From contig NZ_JXTJ01000007.1 of assembly GCF_001509835.1 (NCBI RefSeq), forward strand, positions 248,001-312,000: 64,000 nt of DNA, given 5' to 3'. Each line of letters opens with the position of its first letter. Positions within the stretch are counted from its first letter, which is position 1. The notes below the pieces were generated by a model that had not been told where the DNA came from, ran no database searches, and saw only the letters and a list, made by a program, of their open reading frames with translations. This stretch comes from Allobosea sp. WAO (GTDB lineage Bacteria; Pseudomonadota; Alphaproteobacteria; Rhizobiales; Beijerinckiaceae). The position numbers were made by a program, and so were the translations under genes. Positions 7,346 to 17,600 of the stretch are shown here, piece by piece.

Positions 7346-9271
7346 CTAGGCGGCCCCTCGACCGGCCGCTGCCGCCGCTGCCGGCTCGCTTTGAGCCGGG
7401 ACGAGCCCGGCGACCGCTTCCTCGATATAATGGGCGATGAAATCGGCGTCGAGCGCGGCAGCGCTTTCATCGGCACCGCGGGGCTCGTCGGCGTCGCGCC
7501 AGAACACCAGGCCGATCCGCAGATCGGGCCGGGCCCGCTTCAGGCGCCGCACCAGGAAGCGGCCATGGCGCAGGGAATCGCGGCTCAGCAGGCAGAGCAG
7601 GACCGCATCGGGCCCCTCGGCTAGCAGCTCCCGCAGCCGCGCGGCCTCCAGATCAGCGAAGCCGGCGCTCGACGCGTCCGCGCCCTGATGGACGAGGGCC
7701 TGCGCAAGCATGGCGGCGCTCGCATCGTCGAGCGCATTCCTGCCGCCGAGACAGAGGATGTTCCGGCCAGCCAGCGACGGCAGCTGCCCATTCATCCCGG
7801 CCGCGTCGCCGTTCTTCGAGGCTTCGTGCTCCTCGGCCTGATCCGGCTCGCCTCTGGGCTCCGACAGCTCGCTGAGATTGGCGACCAGCGTGCGCGCGGT
7901 CGCCGCGACGCCCTCGCGCTGCTCGACGCTCATCACGCCCCGTGCACGGTCGCGCTCGGCGAGGATCAGGGCCGGGATCGCGACCCGGCCATAGACCTCG
8001 GGCAGGGTCTGCTCCTCGAGCAGCTCGTCGAGCTGGTCGGTGGCCTCGTCCGGGTCATTGGCGAGCAGGCGCTGGTAGAGCCTGGCCTCGGGATCGAGCA
8101 CCGGCTCGCTGCCGAACAGCACCTCGAAGAAGCGGAACTGCGGCACGTGCTTGCCGAGCACGACGAGGCAGACGGTCAGTGGCGTCGACAGGACGAGCCC
8201 GACCGGCCCCCACAGCCAAGTCCAGAAGATCGCGGCGACGATGATCGCGAGCGGCGAGAGCCCGGTCCCCGAGCCATAGAGCCAGGGCTCGACGACGTTG
8301 TTGCTGATCAGCTCCATGACGAGGAAGAGCGCCATGACCCAGAGCACGAGCGACCAGTCCGGCGAGACCGCGACCGCGAGGAAAAGCGGCAGCACCATCG
8401 AGATGGCCGGGCCGATATAGGGCACGAAGCGCAGGATGATAGCGAGCGCGCCCCAGAGCATCGCATTGGGTATGCCGATCAGCCAGAGGCCGATGGCGAC
8501 CGGGATGCCGTAGGTGACGTTCACGACGAGCTGCATCAGGAGATAGCGGCCGACCCGGCTGCCGGCGTCCTGGAGGGCTTCGGTGGTGCGGTGCAGATCG
8601 CTGTAACCGACCAGGCGGATGAAGCGGTCGCGCAGGTCCTCCCGCTCGAGCAGCATGAAGATAACCACCACGATGACCAATCCCGCCGTCGCGAGCGGGC
8701 CGACCAGCGGCAGGATCATGCTCGTCAGCAGCTGGATCGGCCGCTCCGGCGAATAGATCTCGACGAGGATCGGGCTCGCCGGGCGCTGACTCTCGGCGGT
8801 CTGGCCGGCATCCTCGGGCTGGCTGATCTCCTTGCCGACACGCTCGACGGCATCGGTGATCCGCTTGACGATGCCGCTGCCGGCGCCGGTATCCTTGGCC
8901 GACCTGATCTTGGTCAGGATGTTCGACTGATAGGTCGGCAATTGCTGCGCCAGCTCCCCGACCTGCGTCATAACGACGAAGCTGAAGGCGGAGATGGCGA
9001 TGAAGGCGGCGGTGACCGCGGCGATCACCGCCGGCATGCGCGGGAGCCCGGTCTTGCGGATGAGCGAGACCACCGGCGCCAGGGCGAAGGTCAGGAGCAC
9101 CGCGATGGCGAGAGGCATGAAGACCTCCCGCGCGAAGTAGAGCACCGCGATCGCGCCAACCAGCACCATCAATGGCGGCAGGGCCTCCGGCATGATCGCC
9201 GCGCCGGCGAGCGACCCCGCCTTGCCCGAATCCGGCAGGCGCGCCTGCCCGTTCTCTTGCCTGATCGCCAT
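7346..9271 (-). CDS. AI-2E family transporter with a long cytoplasmic C-terminal extension
   Basis: 641 residues. Residues about 25-370 are the eight-helix AI-2E/PerM permease domain: an early helix pair (PPLMVLVGAIAVLYFAREVF), then FVVMTQVGELAQQLPTYQ, VTYGIPVAIGLWLIGIPNAM, LRFVPYIGPAISMVLPL, and LWGPVGLVLSTPLTVCLVVL, the family ending. The remaining ~270 residues are soluble: they include PEVYGRVAIPALILAERDRA and a Rossmann-like end with LCLGGRNALDD. Standard members are about 350 residues, so this belongs to the extended rhizobial type. The substrate is unknown; family members have been linked to AI-2 export or Na+/H+ exchange. The start MAIRQENG is at 9269-9271; the frame extends upstream without support. 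Confidence 0.88.
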   Translation of the reverse strand: MAIRQENGQARLPDSGKAGSLAGAAIMPEALPPLMVLVGAIAVLYFAREVFMPLAIAVLLTFALAPVVSLIRKTGLPRMPAVIAAVTAAFIAISAFSFVVMTQVGELAQQLPTYQSNILTKIRSAKDTGAGSGIVKRITDAVERVGKEISQPEDAGQTAESQRPASPILVEIYSPERPIQLLTSMILPLVGPLATAGLVIVVVIFMLLEREDLRDRFIRLVGYSDLHRTTEALQDAGSRVGRYLLMQLVVNVTYGIPVAIGLWLIGIPNAMLWGALAIILRFVPYIGPAISMVLPLFLAVAVSPDWSLVLWVMALFLVMELISNNVVEPWLYGSGTGLSPLAIIVAAIFWTWLWGPVGLVLSTPLTVCLVVLGKHVPQFRFFEVLFGSEPVLDPEARLYQRLLANDPDEATDQLDELLEEQTLPEVYGRVAIPALILAERDRARGVMSVEQREGVAATARTLVANLSELSEPRGEPDQAEEHEASKNGDAAGMNGQLPSLAGRNILCLGGRNALDDASAAMLAQALVHQGADASSAGFADLEAARLRELLAEGPDAVLLCLLSRDSLRHGRFLVRRLKRARPDLRIGLVFWRDADEPRGADESAAALDADFIAHYIEEAVAGLVPAQSEPAAAAAAGRGAA

Positions 9272-9692
9272 CGCACCCCCCGGTCCATTCGAGCCGACAA
9301 CGCGGCAAGGCCGAGAATGATCCGGATCGTGAAGCGGGTAGCCGCGGAACTGCGACGTAGCGGAGAAAAGTCGGCTCCTGCGCGCCCCGTCCGCTTTCAC
9401 CACCAATGCCGGGCGCCACGGCCGCAGCGGCATACGCCTTGAAGCGAAAGGGCTTTCCGGGGTCGAGGCGCCTCATCATGCTTTACGAACGATTAAGCTC
9501 TTCCTGCCGGAGTCTCCCGATGATTAGAGTGGCAGTGATTCGGACCATCGACCGCCCACGCGGGTTGCGGCCGGATTTCGTTCACTGGTGGTTTTGCGGC
9601 GTTGCGGCGTGGACATTCCCCGAAGCCGTCGCGCATGCGCGCCATGACGGCGGTCCTATCCGATTCCGGCCATCCGAGGCTGGCCGGACGAG
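9272..9692. other. 421-base divergent intergenic region (AI-2E transporter / divL)
   Basis: No convincing gene. It contains three GANTC (CcrM methylation) sites at 9510-9514, 9537-9541 and 9662-9666, the last two bracketing the region just before divL. A TTAA occurs at 9493-9496 without a partner seven bases away, so it is not a full CtrA box. I see no terminator or clear sigma-70 promoter. Confidence 0.4.
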
Positions 9693-12188
9693 ATGACGGA
9701 AGCGATGATGAGACGTGCACGGCAGTTGGGGCGCAGATTGGACGGAGCGGCGAGCCGCCTCGCCCTTCCCGGCTTGGCCGGCGGCCTGTTGCCGAGCCCC
9801 GCTCTCGCGCAGACCGAATCGCTGCTCTCGCTACACGGTGACACGCTCAGCGCCGGTGGCCTCTCGCTGATGTTCACCGGTCTCGTGGTCTTCGCCACCA
9901 CGACCTCGGTCCTCTATGTGCGCGAGCGCTCGCGCTGGCAGCGCCGCGAAAGCGAGCTTGCCGCCGGTCTTGAAGCCGCGCGTGGCCATCAGGAAAGGCT
10001 GGCCGCGCTGCTCGCCGCCGACCCGCAGGTGGTGCTGAGCTGGGACGGCCCCGGCGCCAAGCCGGTCTTCGAGGGCGATAGCGGCTTCCTCGGGGTGAGC
10101 GGAGCCGCGATGGCGCTCGCCTACGGCTCCTGGGCACCGCCAGCGGACGCCAAGCGGCTGGAAGTCGCGACCGAGGCGCTGAAGGAGCGGGGCGAGGCCT
10201 TCGCCTTCACCTTCCGGGCCAAGGGCGGACAATATGTCGATGCCGAGGGGCGCCCGGTCGCCGGCCGCGCCGTGATCCGGTTGCGCGAGGCGAGCGGCGA
10301 ACGGGCCCGGGCCCTGACGCTGCAGGACGAGCTTGTACGGGTCAGCGCCGACCAGGCGACGCTCGCCGCGCTGCTCGCCGGCCTGCCCCAGCCGGTCTGG
10401 ACGCGCGACGCCAATGGTCGCCTGAGCTGGGCCAACGCCGCCTATGCCAGGGCCGTCGAGGCCGCCGACGGTGCCGAGGTCGTCAAGAACGGCCTCGAGC
10501 TGTTCGACCGTACCGAGCGCGAAGCCGCGACCAGGGCGCGCCAGCAGGGCCGCGCCTTCTCGATGCGGGCACCGGTGGTGATGGCCGGCCAGCGCCGCAT
10601 CGTCGACATACTCGAGACGCCGACGCCTACGGGCTCCGCCGGCATCGCCACCGACATGAGCGAGCTCGAGGCGGTGCGCGCCGATCTGCAGCGCCAGATG
10701 GACGCGCATGTCAGCACGCTCGACCGGCTGAAGACCGCGGTCGCGGTCTTCGACGCCTCGCAAAGGCTGGTCTACAACAACAGCGGCTACGAGACACTGT
10801 GGTCGCTCGACCCGAATTTCCTGGAGAGCCGGCCCAGCGACGGCGAGATTCTCGACCGGCTGCGCACCGAGCGCCGCCTGCCCGAGCTCGGCGACTACCG
10901 GAGCTGGAAGGCCGGCGTGCAGGCCGCCTATACCGCGACCCGCGCCAGCGAGGATTGGTGGTACCTGCCGGACGGGCGCACCATCCATGTCGTCGCCAGC
11001 CCGCATCCGCAGGGCGGCGTGACCTATCTCTTCGACGACGAGACCGAGCGCTTCACGCTGGAATCGCGCTTCAACGCCCTGTCTCGCACCCAGCGCGAGA
11101 CGCTCGACTCGCTGCGCGAAGGCGTCGCGGTGTTCGGCTCCGACGGCCGTCTCAAGCTCTCCAACCCGGCCTTCTCCCAGCTCTGGAAGCTGACGCCGGA
11201 ACGCACCGCCGGCACGCCCCATATCGACGAGGTCGTCGGCCTGTGCCGGCCGCTCTTCCCTGAGGATGCGGTCTGGACCGAGATCCGCAGCGCCGTCGCC
11301 GGCGTGCGCGATGCCCGCGAAGACTACCGCTGCCATATGGCGCGGCGCGACGGCTCGGTGCTCGACTGCACGGCCGCGCCGCTGCCGGACGGGGCGACCC
11401 TGATCACCTTCGCCGACGTGACCGCCGGCGTGAATGTCGAGCGGGCGCTGACCGAACGCAATGAGGCGCTCGAGAAGGCCTCGCGGCTGCGCGAGGAATT
11501 CGTCCACCACGTTTCCTACGAGCTGCGCTCGCCGCTGACCAACATCATCGGCTTCGCGCAACTTCTCGGCGAGGAGACGATCGGCGCGCTCAACGAGAAG
11601 CAGCGCGACTATGCCGGCCATATCGTACGTTCTTCCGGCGCGCTGCTCGCCATCATCAACGACATTCTCGACCTCGCCTCGATCGACAACGGCGCGCTGT
11701 CGCTCGATCTCGACGAGGTCGACGTCGCGCAGACCATCGCCCAGGCGGCGACCGGGCTGCAGGACCGCCTCGCCGACAGCAAACTGACATTGCAGGTCGA
11801 CATCGCGCCGCATACCGGGCCGCTGCGCGCCGACGGCAAGCGCCTTCGCCAGATCCTGTTCAATCTGATCTCGAACGCCATCGGCTTCTCGCAGCCGGGC
11901 CAGACCATCCGGGTCAGCGCCGGCCGCGTCGGCGGCGAGATCCGCATCACCGTCGCCGATGACGGCCGCGGCATCCCCGACGAGGTCAAGGAAAAGGTGT
12001 TCGACCGGTTCGAGAGCCATTCGCTGGGATCGCGCCATCGCGGCGTCGGCCTCGGCCTGTCGATCGTCCGCTCGATCGTCGAACTGCATGGCGGCCGGAT
12101 CGAACTGGAATCGGCGCCGGGCGCCGGCACCCGCGTCACCGCCGTCTTCCCGCCCGAGGGCATGCGCATCTCGGACGCCGCGGAATGA
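9693..12188 (+). CDS. divL: DivL, tyrosine-type pseudo-histidine kinase of the CtrA pathway
   Basis: 831 residues. A basic N-terminus is followed by a membrane helix at about 52-70 (GLSLMFTGLVVFATTTSVLY) and a coiled segment. Several PAS-like domains follow (about 110-570; e.g. QPVWTRDANGRLSWANAAYARAVE, DGRLKLSNPAFSQLWKLTPE). Then come HisKA and a complete HATPase (LISNAIGFSQPG, DDGRGIPDE, GVGLGLSIV). The phosphoacceptor position reads FVHHVSYELRSPL: Tyr609 (TAC at 11517-11519) replaces His, the hallmark of Caulobacter DivL (Tyr550). DivL binds CckA and, with phospho-DivK, decides whether CckA phosphorylates or dephosphorylates CtrA. The end overlaps the next gene as ATGA. Confidence 0.9.
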   Translation: MTEAMMRRARQLGRRLDGAASRLALPGLAGGLLPSPALAQTESLLSLHGDTLSAGGLSLMFTGLVVFATTTSVLYVRERSRWQRRESELAAGLEAARGHQERLAALLAADPQVVLSWDGPGAKPVFEGDSGFLGVSGAAMALAYGSWAPPADAKRLEVATEALKERGEAFAFTFRAKGGQYVDAEGRPVAGRAVIRLREASGERARALTLQDELVRVSADQATLAALLAGLPQPVWTRDANGRLSWANAAYARAVEAADGAEVVKNGLELFDRTEREAATRARQQGRAFSMRAPVVMAGQRRIVDILETPTPTGSAGIATDMSELEAVRADLQRQMDAHVSTLDRLKTAVAVFDASQRLVYNNSGYETLWSLDPNFLESRPSDGEILDRLRTERRLPELGDYRSWKAGVQAAYTATRASEDWWYLPDGRTIHVVASPHPQGGVTYLFDDETERFTLESRFNALSRTQRETLDSLREGVAVFGSDGRLKLSNPAFSQLWKLTPERTAGTPHIDEVVGLCRPLFPEDAVWTEIRSAVAGVRDAREDYRCHMARRDGSVLDCTAAPLPDGATLITFADVTAGVNVERALTERNEALEKASRLREEFVHHVSYELRSPLTNIIGFAQLLGEETIGALNEKQRDYAGHIVRSSGALLAIINDILDLASIDNGALSLDLDEVDVAQTIAQAATGLQDRLADSKLTLQVDIAPHTGPLRADGKRLRQILFNLISNAIGFSQPGQTIRVSAGRVGGEIRITVADDGRGIPDEVKEKVFDRFESHSLGSRHRGVGLGLSIVRSIVELHGGRIELESAPGAGTRVTAVFPPEGMRISDAAE

Positions 12189-13816
12189 GCGAGGAAGCCG
12201 CCAAGGCGGGCATGCACACGGTGCTCCTGGCCGACGAGGCCGCGACGATCCGGCTGGCAAGAGACATCGCCGACATCCTCAGGACCGGCGACATCGTCGC
12301 GCTCTCCGGGCATCTGGGCGCCGGCAAATCGCTGCTCGCCAGGGCGATGCTGCGGCGGCTGGCCGAAGACCCGGATTTGGAGGCGCCGAGCCCGACCTTC
12401 ACCCTGGTCCAAAGTTATGAGGCGCCGAAGGGGCTGCTGCTGCATGCCGACCTCTACCGCGTGCGCAGCCCCGACGAGCTCGACGATCTCGGGCTGATCG
12501 AGGATCTGGAACGGGCGATCACCCTGGTGGAATGGCCGGACCGCGCCGGGGCGCGCCTGCCGGCCGGTCGTCGGGTCGACATCGTCATCGAAGTCGATCC
12601 GGAGAACCCTGAGACCGGGCGGATCGCGACCCTGTCGGGCGGCGTGCTCTGGCGCGCCCGGCTCGCCATCGCCGTCGGTGCACGGCGGATGATCGACGCC
12701 GCCGGCTGGAGCGATGCCGACCGCACCTTCATGCTCGGCGACGCCTCGAGCCGGGCCTATGAGCGGCTGACGCGGGAAAACGGCGAGACCGCGATCCTGA
12801 TGATCTCGCCGCCGCGCCCGGACGGGCCGGCGATCCGGCAGGGCAAGCCATACAGCGCCATCGCCCATCTCGCCGAGACGGTCGACGCCTTCGTGGCGAT
12901 GGACAAGGGGCTGCGCTCGCTCGGCCTCTCGGCGCCACAGATCCTCGCCCAGGACCTCTCGACCGGGCTCCTGCTGATCGAGGATCTCGGCCCCGGCCTG
13001 GTGATCGACGAGAACGGGCCGATCCCTGAACGCTACGAGGCGGCGGCCCGGCTGCTCGCCGAAATGCACCGCCACGCCCTGCCGACGATCCTGCCGGTGG
13101 CCGAGGCGCGCGACCACGTCATCCCCGACTATGACCGCGAGGCGCTGACGATCGAGACGGAGCTGGTGCTCGACTGGTACGCCCCCCACATCGCCGGGGT
13201 GACGCTGCCGGCGGTGACGCGGGCAGAGTTCGGCCGGATCTGGGACAGGCTGTTCGACGAGATCTTCGAGACGCCGGCGACCTGGACGCTGCGCGACTAC
13301 CACTCTCCGAACCTGATCTGGCTGCCGGACCGGGTCGGCCATGCCCGGCTCGGGCTGATCGACTTCCAGGACGCGGTGCTCGGCCACCCCGCCTATGATC
13401 TGGTCTCGCTCGGCCAGGATGCGCGCATCGACGTGCCGGCGGCGCTGGAGCTCAAGCTGCTCGCGGCCTATGCCGGGGCGCGGCGCGGCAACGACCCGGC
13501 GTTCGACCTCGCCGGCTTCGCCCGCGCCTATGCGATCCTCGGCGCGCAGCGCAACACCAAGATCGCCGGCATCTTCGCCCGCCTCGACAAGCGCGACGGC
13601 AAGCCGGGCTATCTGAAGCACCTGCCACGGATCGAGGCCTATCTGCGGCGCGATCTCGAGCATCCGGCCCTCGCCGAGCTCAAGGCCTGGTACGAGACGC
13701 ATCTGCCGAAGCTGTTCGCCGTGCCGGATACACCCGCGGAAGCGCCGGCCGAGGCCGAGCCGGAGGCAGAGGCAGAAGCCAGGCCGGATGCCGGCGACGG
13801 CGGCCAGCCCAGCTGA
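12185..13816 (+). CDS. Fusion of TsaE (tRNA t6A ATPase) and AmgK-like sugar phosphotransferase
   Basis: 543 residues in two domains. Residues about 12-150 are TsaE: P-loop GHLGAGKS, PSPTFTLVQSYE, HADLYRV and LVEWPDR; TsaE is the ATPase of the complex that makes threonylcarbamoyladenosine at tRNA position 37. Residues about 165-515 are an aminoglycoside-phosphotransferase-like kinase with catalytic RDYHSPNLIW and metal-binding LIDFQDAVLGHPAYDL, resembling AmgK, which phosphorylates the anomeric carbon of MurNAc/GlcNAc. The tail is Ala/Glu-rich. This fusion is known in Rhizobiales. The following gene resembles MurU, the next enzyme of that recycling route. It overlaps divL by four bases, so it is probably co-transcribed with it. 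Confidence 0.92.
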   Translation: MSEEAAKAGMHTVLLADEAATIRLARDIADILRTGDIVALSGHLGAGKSLLARAMLRRLAEDPDLEAPSPTFTLVQSYEAPKGLLLHADLYRVRSPDELDDLGLIEDLERAITLVEWPDRAGARLPAGRRVDIVIEVDPENPETGRIATLSGGVLWRARLAIAVGARRMIDAAGWSDADRTFMLGDASSRAYERLTRENGETAILMISPPRPDGPAIRQGKPYSAIAHLAETVDAFVAMDKGLRSLGLSAPQILAQDLSTGLLLIEDLGPGLVIDENGPIPERYEAAARLLAEMHRHALPTILPVAEARDHVIPDYDREALTIETELVLDWYAPHIAGVTLPAVTRAEFGRIWDRLFDEIFETPATWTLRDYHSPNLIWLPDRVGHARLGLIDFQDAVLGHPAYDLVSLGQDARIDVPAALELKLLAAYAGARRGNDPAFDLAGFARAYAILGAQRNTKIAGIFARLDKRDGKPGYLKHLPRIEAYLRRDLEHPALAELKAWYETHLPKLFAVPDTPAEAPAEAEPEAEAEARPDAGDGGQPS

Positions 13817-13830
13817 GCACCACATATCTG

Positions 13831-13869
13831 CGTCATCCCGGCGCTCCGCTTCGCTGCGGCTGGGACGAC
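13831..13869. repeat. Dispersed intergenic palindrome (REP-like), copy 1
   Basis: GTCATCCC (13832-13839) and GGGACGAC (13862-13869) form imperfect outer arms around GCTCCGCTTCGCTGCGGC. The internal TCCGCTTCGCT is the reverse complement of AGCGAAGCGGA in the element at 45574-45609, which also shares the CGTCAT(T/C)CCGGC outer arm. Such short GTCATTCCGG palindromes are common between genes in Hyphomicrobiales. Confidence 0.55.
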
Positions 13870-13949
13870 ACGGTGGTGGGCGCGGGACTTGAGCGAATCC
13901 TGCCGCCGTGGCTGATAGGCTCGACATGCCGAACGGCCAGGAGATTCGC

Positions 13950-14684
13950 TTGACGCAGACGACAACGCCGCCGATCCGCCGCGCGATCGTGCTGGCGGCC
14001 GGGCTCGGCAAGCGCATGCGCCCGATCACCGACACCCTGCCGAAGCCGCTGGTCGCGATCGGCGGCAAGACCATGCTCGACCATGCGCTCGACCGGCTGG
14101 CCGAAGCCGGCGTCGAGCGGGCGGTGGTCAATGTCCACCATCTGCCGGAGCGCATCGAGCGGCACGTCGCGGCGCGCCAGCGGCCGCAGATCATCATCTC
14201 GGACGAGCGCGGCCTTTTGCTGGAAACTGGCGGCGGCGCCAAGAAGGCACTGCCCGAACTCGGAAGCGAGCCGTTCTTCAGCGTCAACGCCGATTCGCTG
14301 TGGAGCGAGAATGGCGTCTCCAATCTCGCCGCCATGGCTGCGGCCTGGGATCCCACCCGCATGGACCTCCTGCTGCTGCTCTCGGAACGCGCGGGCAGCG
14401 TCGGCTTCGACGGCGCCGGCGATTTCTTCCGCGATGCGGAGGGGCGGCTGACGCGGCGCGGCAAGGCCATGAGCGCTCCCTTCGTCTATGCCGGGGTCGC
14501 GATCATCAAGCCGGAGCTCTTCGCCGACACGCCGGAAGGCTCGTTCTCGTTCAACCTGCTGTTCGACCGGGCGATCGCCGCCGGCCGGCTGTTCGGCCAT
14601 GAGCTCGAAGGGCGCTGGCTGCATGTCGGCACGCCGGAGGCGATCCCGCTGGCGGAGGCCGCCTACGCCGCCCATCGGGCTTGA
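13950..14684 (+). CDS. MurU-like sugar-1-phosphate nucleotidyltransferase
   Basis: 244 residues from the TTG at 13950. The signature AIVLAAGLGKRMRPITDTLP followed by KPLVAIGGKTMLDHALDRL is the nucleotidyltransferase N-terminus; NADSLW gives the metal-binding Asp, and the C-terminal WLHVGTPEAIP motif is typical. MurU converts MurNAc-1-phosphate to UDP-MurNAc, and the preceding fusion carries the matching AmgK-like kinase, so together they suggest a cell-wall-sugar recycling pair that bypasses de novo UDP-MurNAc synthesis. The TTG is preferred because AGGAG lies six bases before it; in-frame ATGs at 13908 and 13926 lack a ribosome-binding site. Confidence 0.87.
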   Translation: MTQTTTPPIRRAIVLAAGLGKRMRPITDTLPKPLVAIGGKTMLDHALDRLAEAGVERAVVNVHHLPERIERHVAARQRPQIIISDERGLLLETGGGAKKALPELGSEPFFSVNADSLWSENGVSNLAAMAAAWDPTRMDLLLLLSERAGSVGFDGAGDFFRDAEGRLTRRGKAMSAPFVYAGVAIIKPELFADTPEGSFSFNLLFDRAIAAGRLFGHELEGRWLHVGTPEAIPLAEAAYAAHRA

Positions 14685-14690
14685 GCGGCA

Positions 14691-17600
14691 ATGGCCGGGC
14701 TCAACCTGTTCAGCATCCCGGCCGGCGCGCCGTTTCTCGCGGTATTGGCGGAGGCATTGCTCGCCGGGCGCTTCGGCAAGGCCCATGATCCCACCGACCC
14801 GACGGCGCTGTCGCGCACGACGCTCTACCTGCCGACCCAGCGCGCCGCCCGCGCCCTGGCGGCGATCCTGTCCGAAAAGCTCGGCGGCCGGCCGCTGCTC
14901 CTGCCGCGCATCGTGCCGCTCGGCGATGTCGACGAGGCCGAGACCGCGCTGATCGCCGGCTCCGGCGAGATGCTGGCGCGCGTCGCGCCGATCGAACCCC
15001 TGCAGCGCCGGCTGATCCTGACCCGGCTGATCGCACAATGGGGCAAGGCTGCCAACCGGCAGCATCTGCGGCTCGACCCGGCCGAGCCGGCTCTGGTGCC
15101 TTCGACGCTCGCCGAGGCCTGGGGCCTCGCCGGAGACCTCGCCGGCCTGCTCGACCAGATGCAGACCGAGGGCGTCGCGCCCGAGCGGCTGCGCGGGCTC
15201 GACGCCGCCCGTTTCGACGAGATCTGGCAGTTCAACGCCCGTTTCCTCGACATCGTCGCCGAGACCTGGCCGGCAATCCTTGCCGAGCGCGGCGAATGCG
15301 ACCCCGCCGATTTCCGCAACCGCATGCTGGAGGCCGAGCGCCGGCGCCTGGAGGCCGGCGGCCTCCCCGGCCCGGTGATCGCCGCCGGCTCGACCGGCAC
15401 GGTGCCGGCGACGGCAAGGCTGCTCGCCACGATCGCCCGCCTGCCGAACGGCGCGGTGGTGCTGCCAGACCTCGACGAGGCCCTGCCGGAGCCGGCCTGG
15501 CGCGCAATCTCCAGCGAGCCCGCGCCTTCGCATCCGCAGGCCGCCCTGCATCATCTCCTGGAGGTGATCGGAGCTGGCCGCGAGGAGGTCGAGTGTCTCG
15601 CACGGCCCGCCGAAGCGCTTGCCGCCCGGCGTGACCTGCTGCGGCAGGCCATGCTGCCGGCGACGGTGACCGATGGCTGGGCCGGCATCGCCGCCGCGCC
15701 GGGGGCGGATACGGCGCTCGCCGGTCTGCGCATCGTCGAGGCCGCCGATGAGCGCGAGGAGGCGCTCGTTGCCGCGCTCGCCTTGCGCGAGGCGCTGGAA
15801 CGGCCGGGCGAACGGGCGGCGCTGATCACGCCCGATCGCGGCCTCGCCGAGCGCGTCGCGGTCGAGCTTCGGCGCTGGGGCATCGTCGCCGACGACTCCG
15901 CCGGCTTGCCGCTCGGGCGCTGGCCCGCCGGCGCGCTGCTGCGCCTCGTGCTCGATGCCGTCGCGACGGAGTTCGCGCCGGCCGGACTCGTCGCGTTGCT
16001 GGCGCATCCGCTCTGCCGGCTCGGCCTCAGCGAAGCCGTGCTGCGCCAGGGCGCGGCGACGCTGGAGATCGGCTGCTGGCGCGGCGAGACAGTCGGCCGC
16101 GGCCTTGCCGGGCTGCACCGGGCCTTTGCCGGAATCGAGGAATTGATCGATGCCAAGCATGCGCCGCGCCCGCGCCGCAAGCTGACGCCGGAGGACCGCG
16201 GCGCCGCCGAGCAGGTTCTCGCGCGCCTCGACACAGCCCTGTCGCCGCTGGCGGCGGCGCTCGCCCGGCGCGAGCCGGTGCTCGCCGACGTCGCCGGAGC
16301 TGCCCGCGCCGCCGTCGTGGCGCTCGGCAGCGACGAGACCGGCAGTTCCCTGGTCTTCCGCGGCCCCGATGGCGAGGCGCTGGCAGCGCTGTTCGACGAG
16401 ATCGAGGCCGCGCTGGCGGAGGCCCCGACGGAAGGGCGGGCGCGCGACTGGATCGCGATCTTCTCCGGGCTGATCGACGAGCGCGCCGTGGTCAGGCGCG
16501 AGCCCGGCCATCCCCGCCTGAAGATCTGGGGCCTGCTCGAGGCCCGCCTGCTCGAAGCCGAGCATGTCGTGCTCGGCGGCCTGATCGAGGGCGTCTGGCC
16601 ACCGGCGACACAGACCGATTCCTTCCTCAATCGGCCGATGCGGGCCGAGCTCGGCCTTACCTCGCCGGAACGGCGCATCGGCCAGACCGCGCATGACTTC
16701 GTCCAAGCGGCGCTGGCAGGGAGGGTGACGCTGACCCGCGCCCGCAAGGCCGGCGAGGCGGAGACCATCCCCTCGCGCTTCTGGCAGCGGCTGAAGGCGG
16801 TGACGCCGGCCGATGCCTGGCAGGCGGCGGAGGCACGCGGCCGCGAGCTGATCGGCTGGGCCGGGTTGCTCAGCGCCCCGGCGCGGGCGACGCCGGCGAG
16901 CCGGCCGAAGCCGGTGCCAGCGCCGCATCTGCATCCGAAGCGGCTCAGCGTCACCGAGGTCGAGACGCTCTATCGCGACCCCTATGCGCTGTTCGCCCGC
17001 AAGATCCTGAAGCTCGACGCCCTGCCGGAGATGGCGGAGGATCCCGGCGCCTCCGATCGCGGCTCGCTGCTGCACGACATCGTCGCGGAGTTTGCAGAGA
17101 CCTATCCCGAGCAGATGCCGACCGGCGCCGCCGCGAGCCTGATCGAGATCGGCGAGCGGATGTTCCGGGCGTTTGACGAGACGCCGGAGGTACGCGCCTT
17201 CTGGTGGCCGCGCTTCCTGATGATCGTGCAGAACTTCGTCGGCTGGGAGGAGAGGCGCCGGCCGGAGCTCGCCAGGGTCGCGGTCGAGCACGACACGCAA
17301 GGCGAGTTTCCCCTGCCGGGCGGCGGCGGCATCCTGCTCACCGGCCGCGCCGACCGGATTGAGGTGACGCGCGAAGGCAAGCTCAGGATCATCGACTTCA
17401 AGACCGGAGCACCGCCGAGCGACGAGCAGGTCAGGCTCGGCTTCGCACCGCAATTGACGCTCGAAGCCGAACTCGCGCTGCGCCACGGCTTTCCGCCCAC
17501 CGTCAGGGCGGCGCCGGTCGAGGCGCTTATGTACCTAAAACTCGGCCACGACCCGAAAAGCTGGCAGAAGGACAAGAAGCTCTCCTTCAAGGACGAGAGC

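Noticed and set aside
9481-9520. CtrA box before divL
   Set aside because: One TTAA occurs at 9493-9496 but no second TTAA seven bases away.
11609-14470. 953-residue open frame on - strand
   Set aside because: Antisense to divL, the TsaE fusion and the murU-like gene, all with clear motifs.
13833-17486. 1217-residue open frame on - strand opposite murU/addB
   Set aside because: Low-complexity Arg/Gly/Ala/Gln-rich translation, fully antisense to the well-supported murU-like gene and addB; no family motif.
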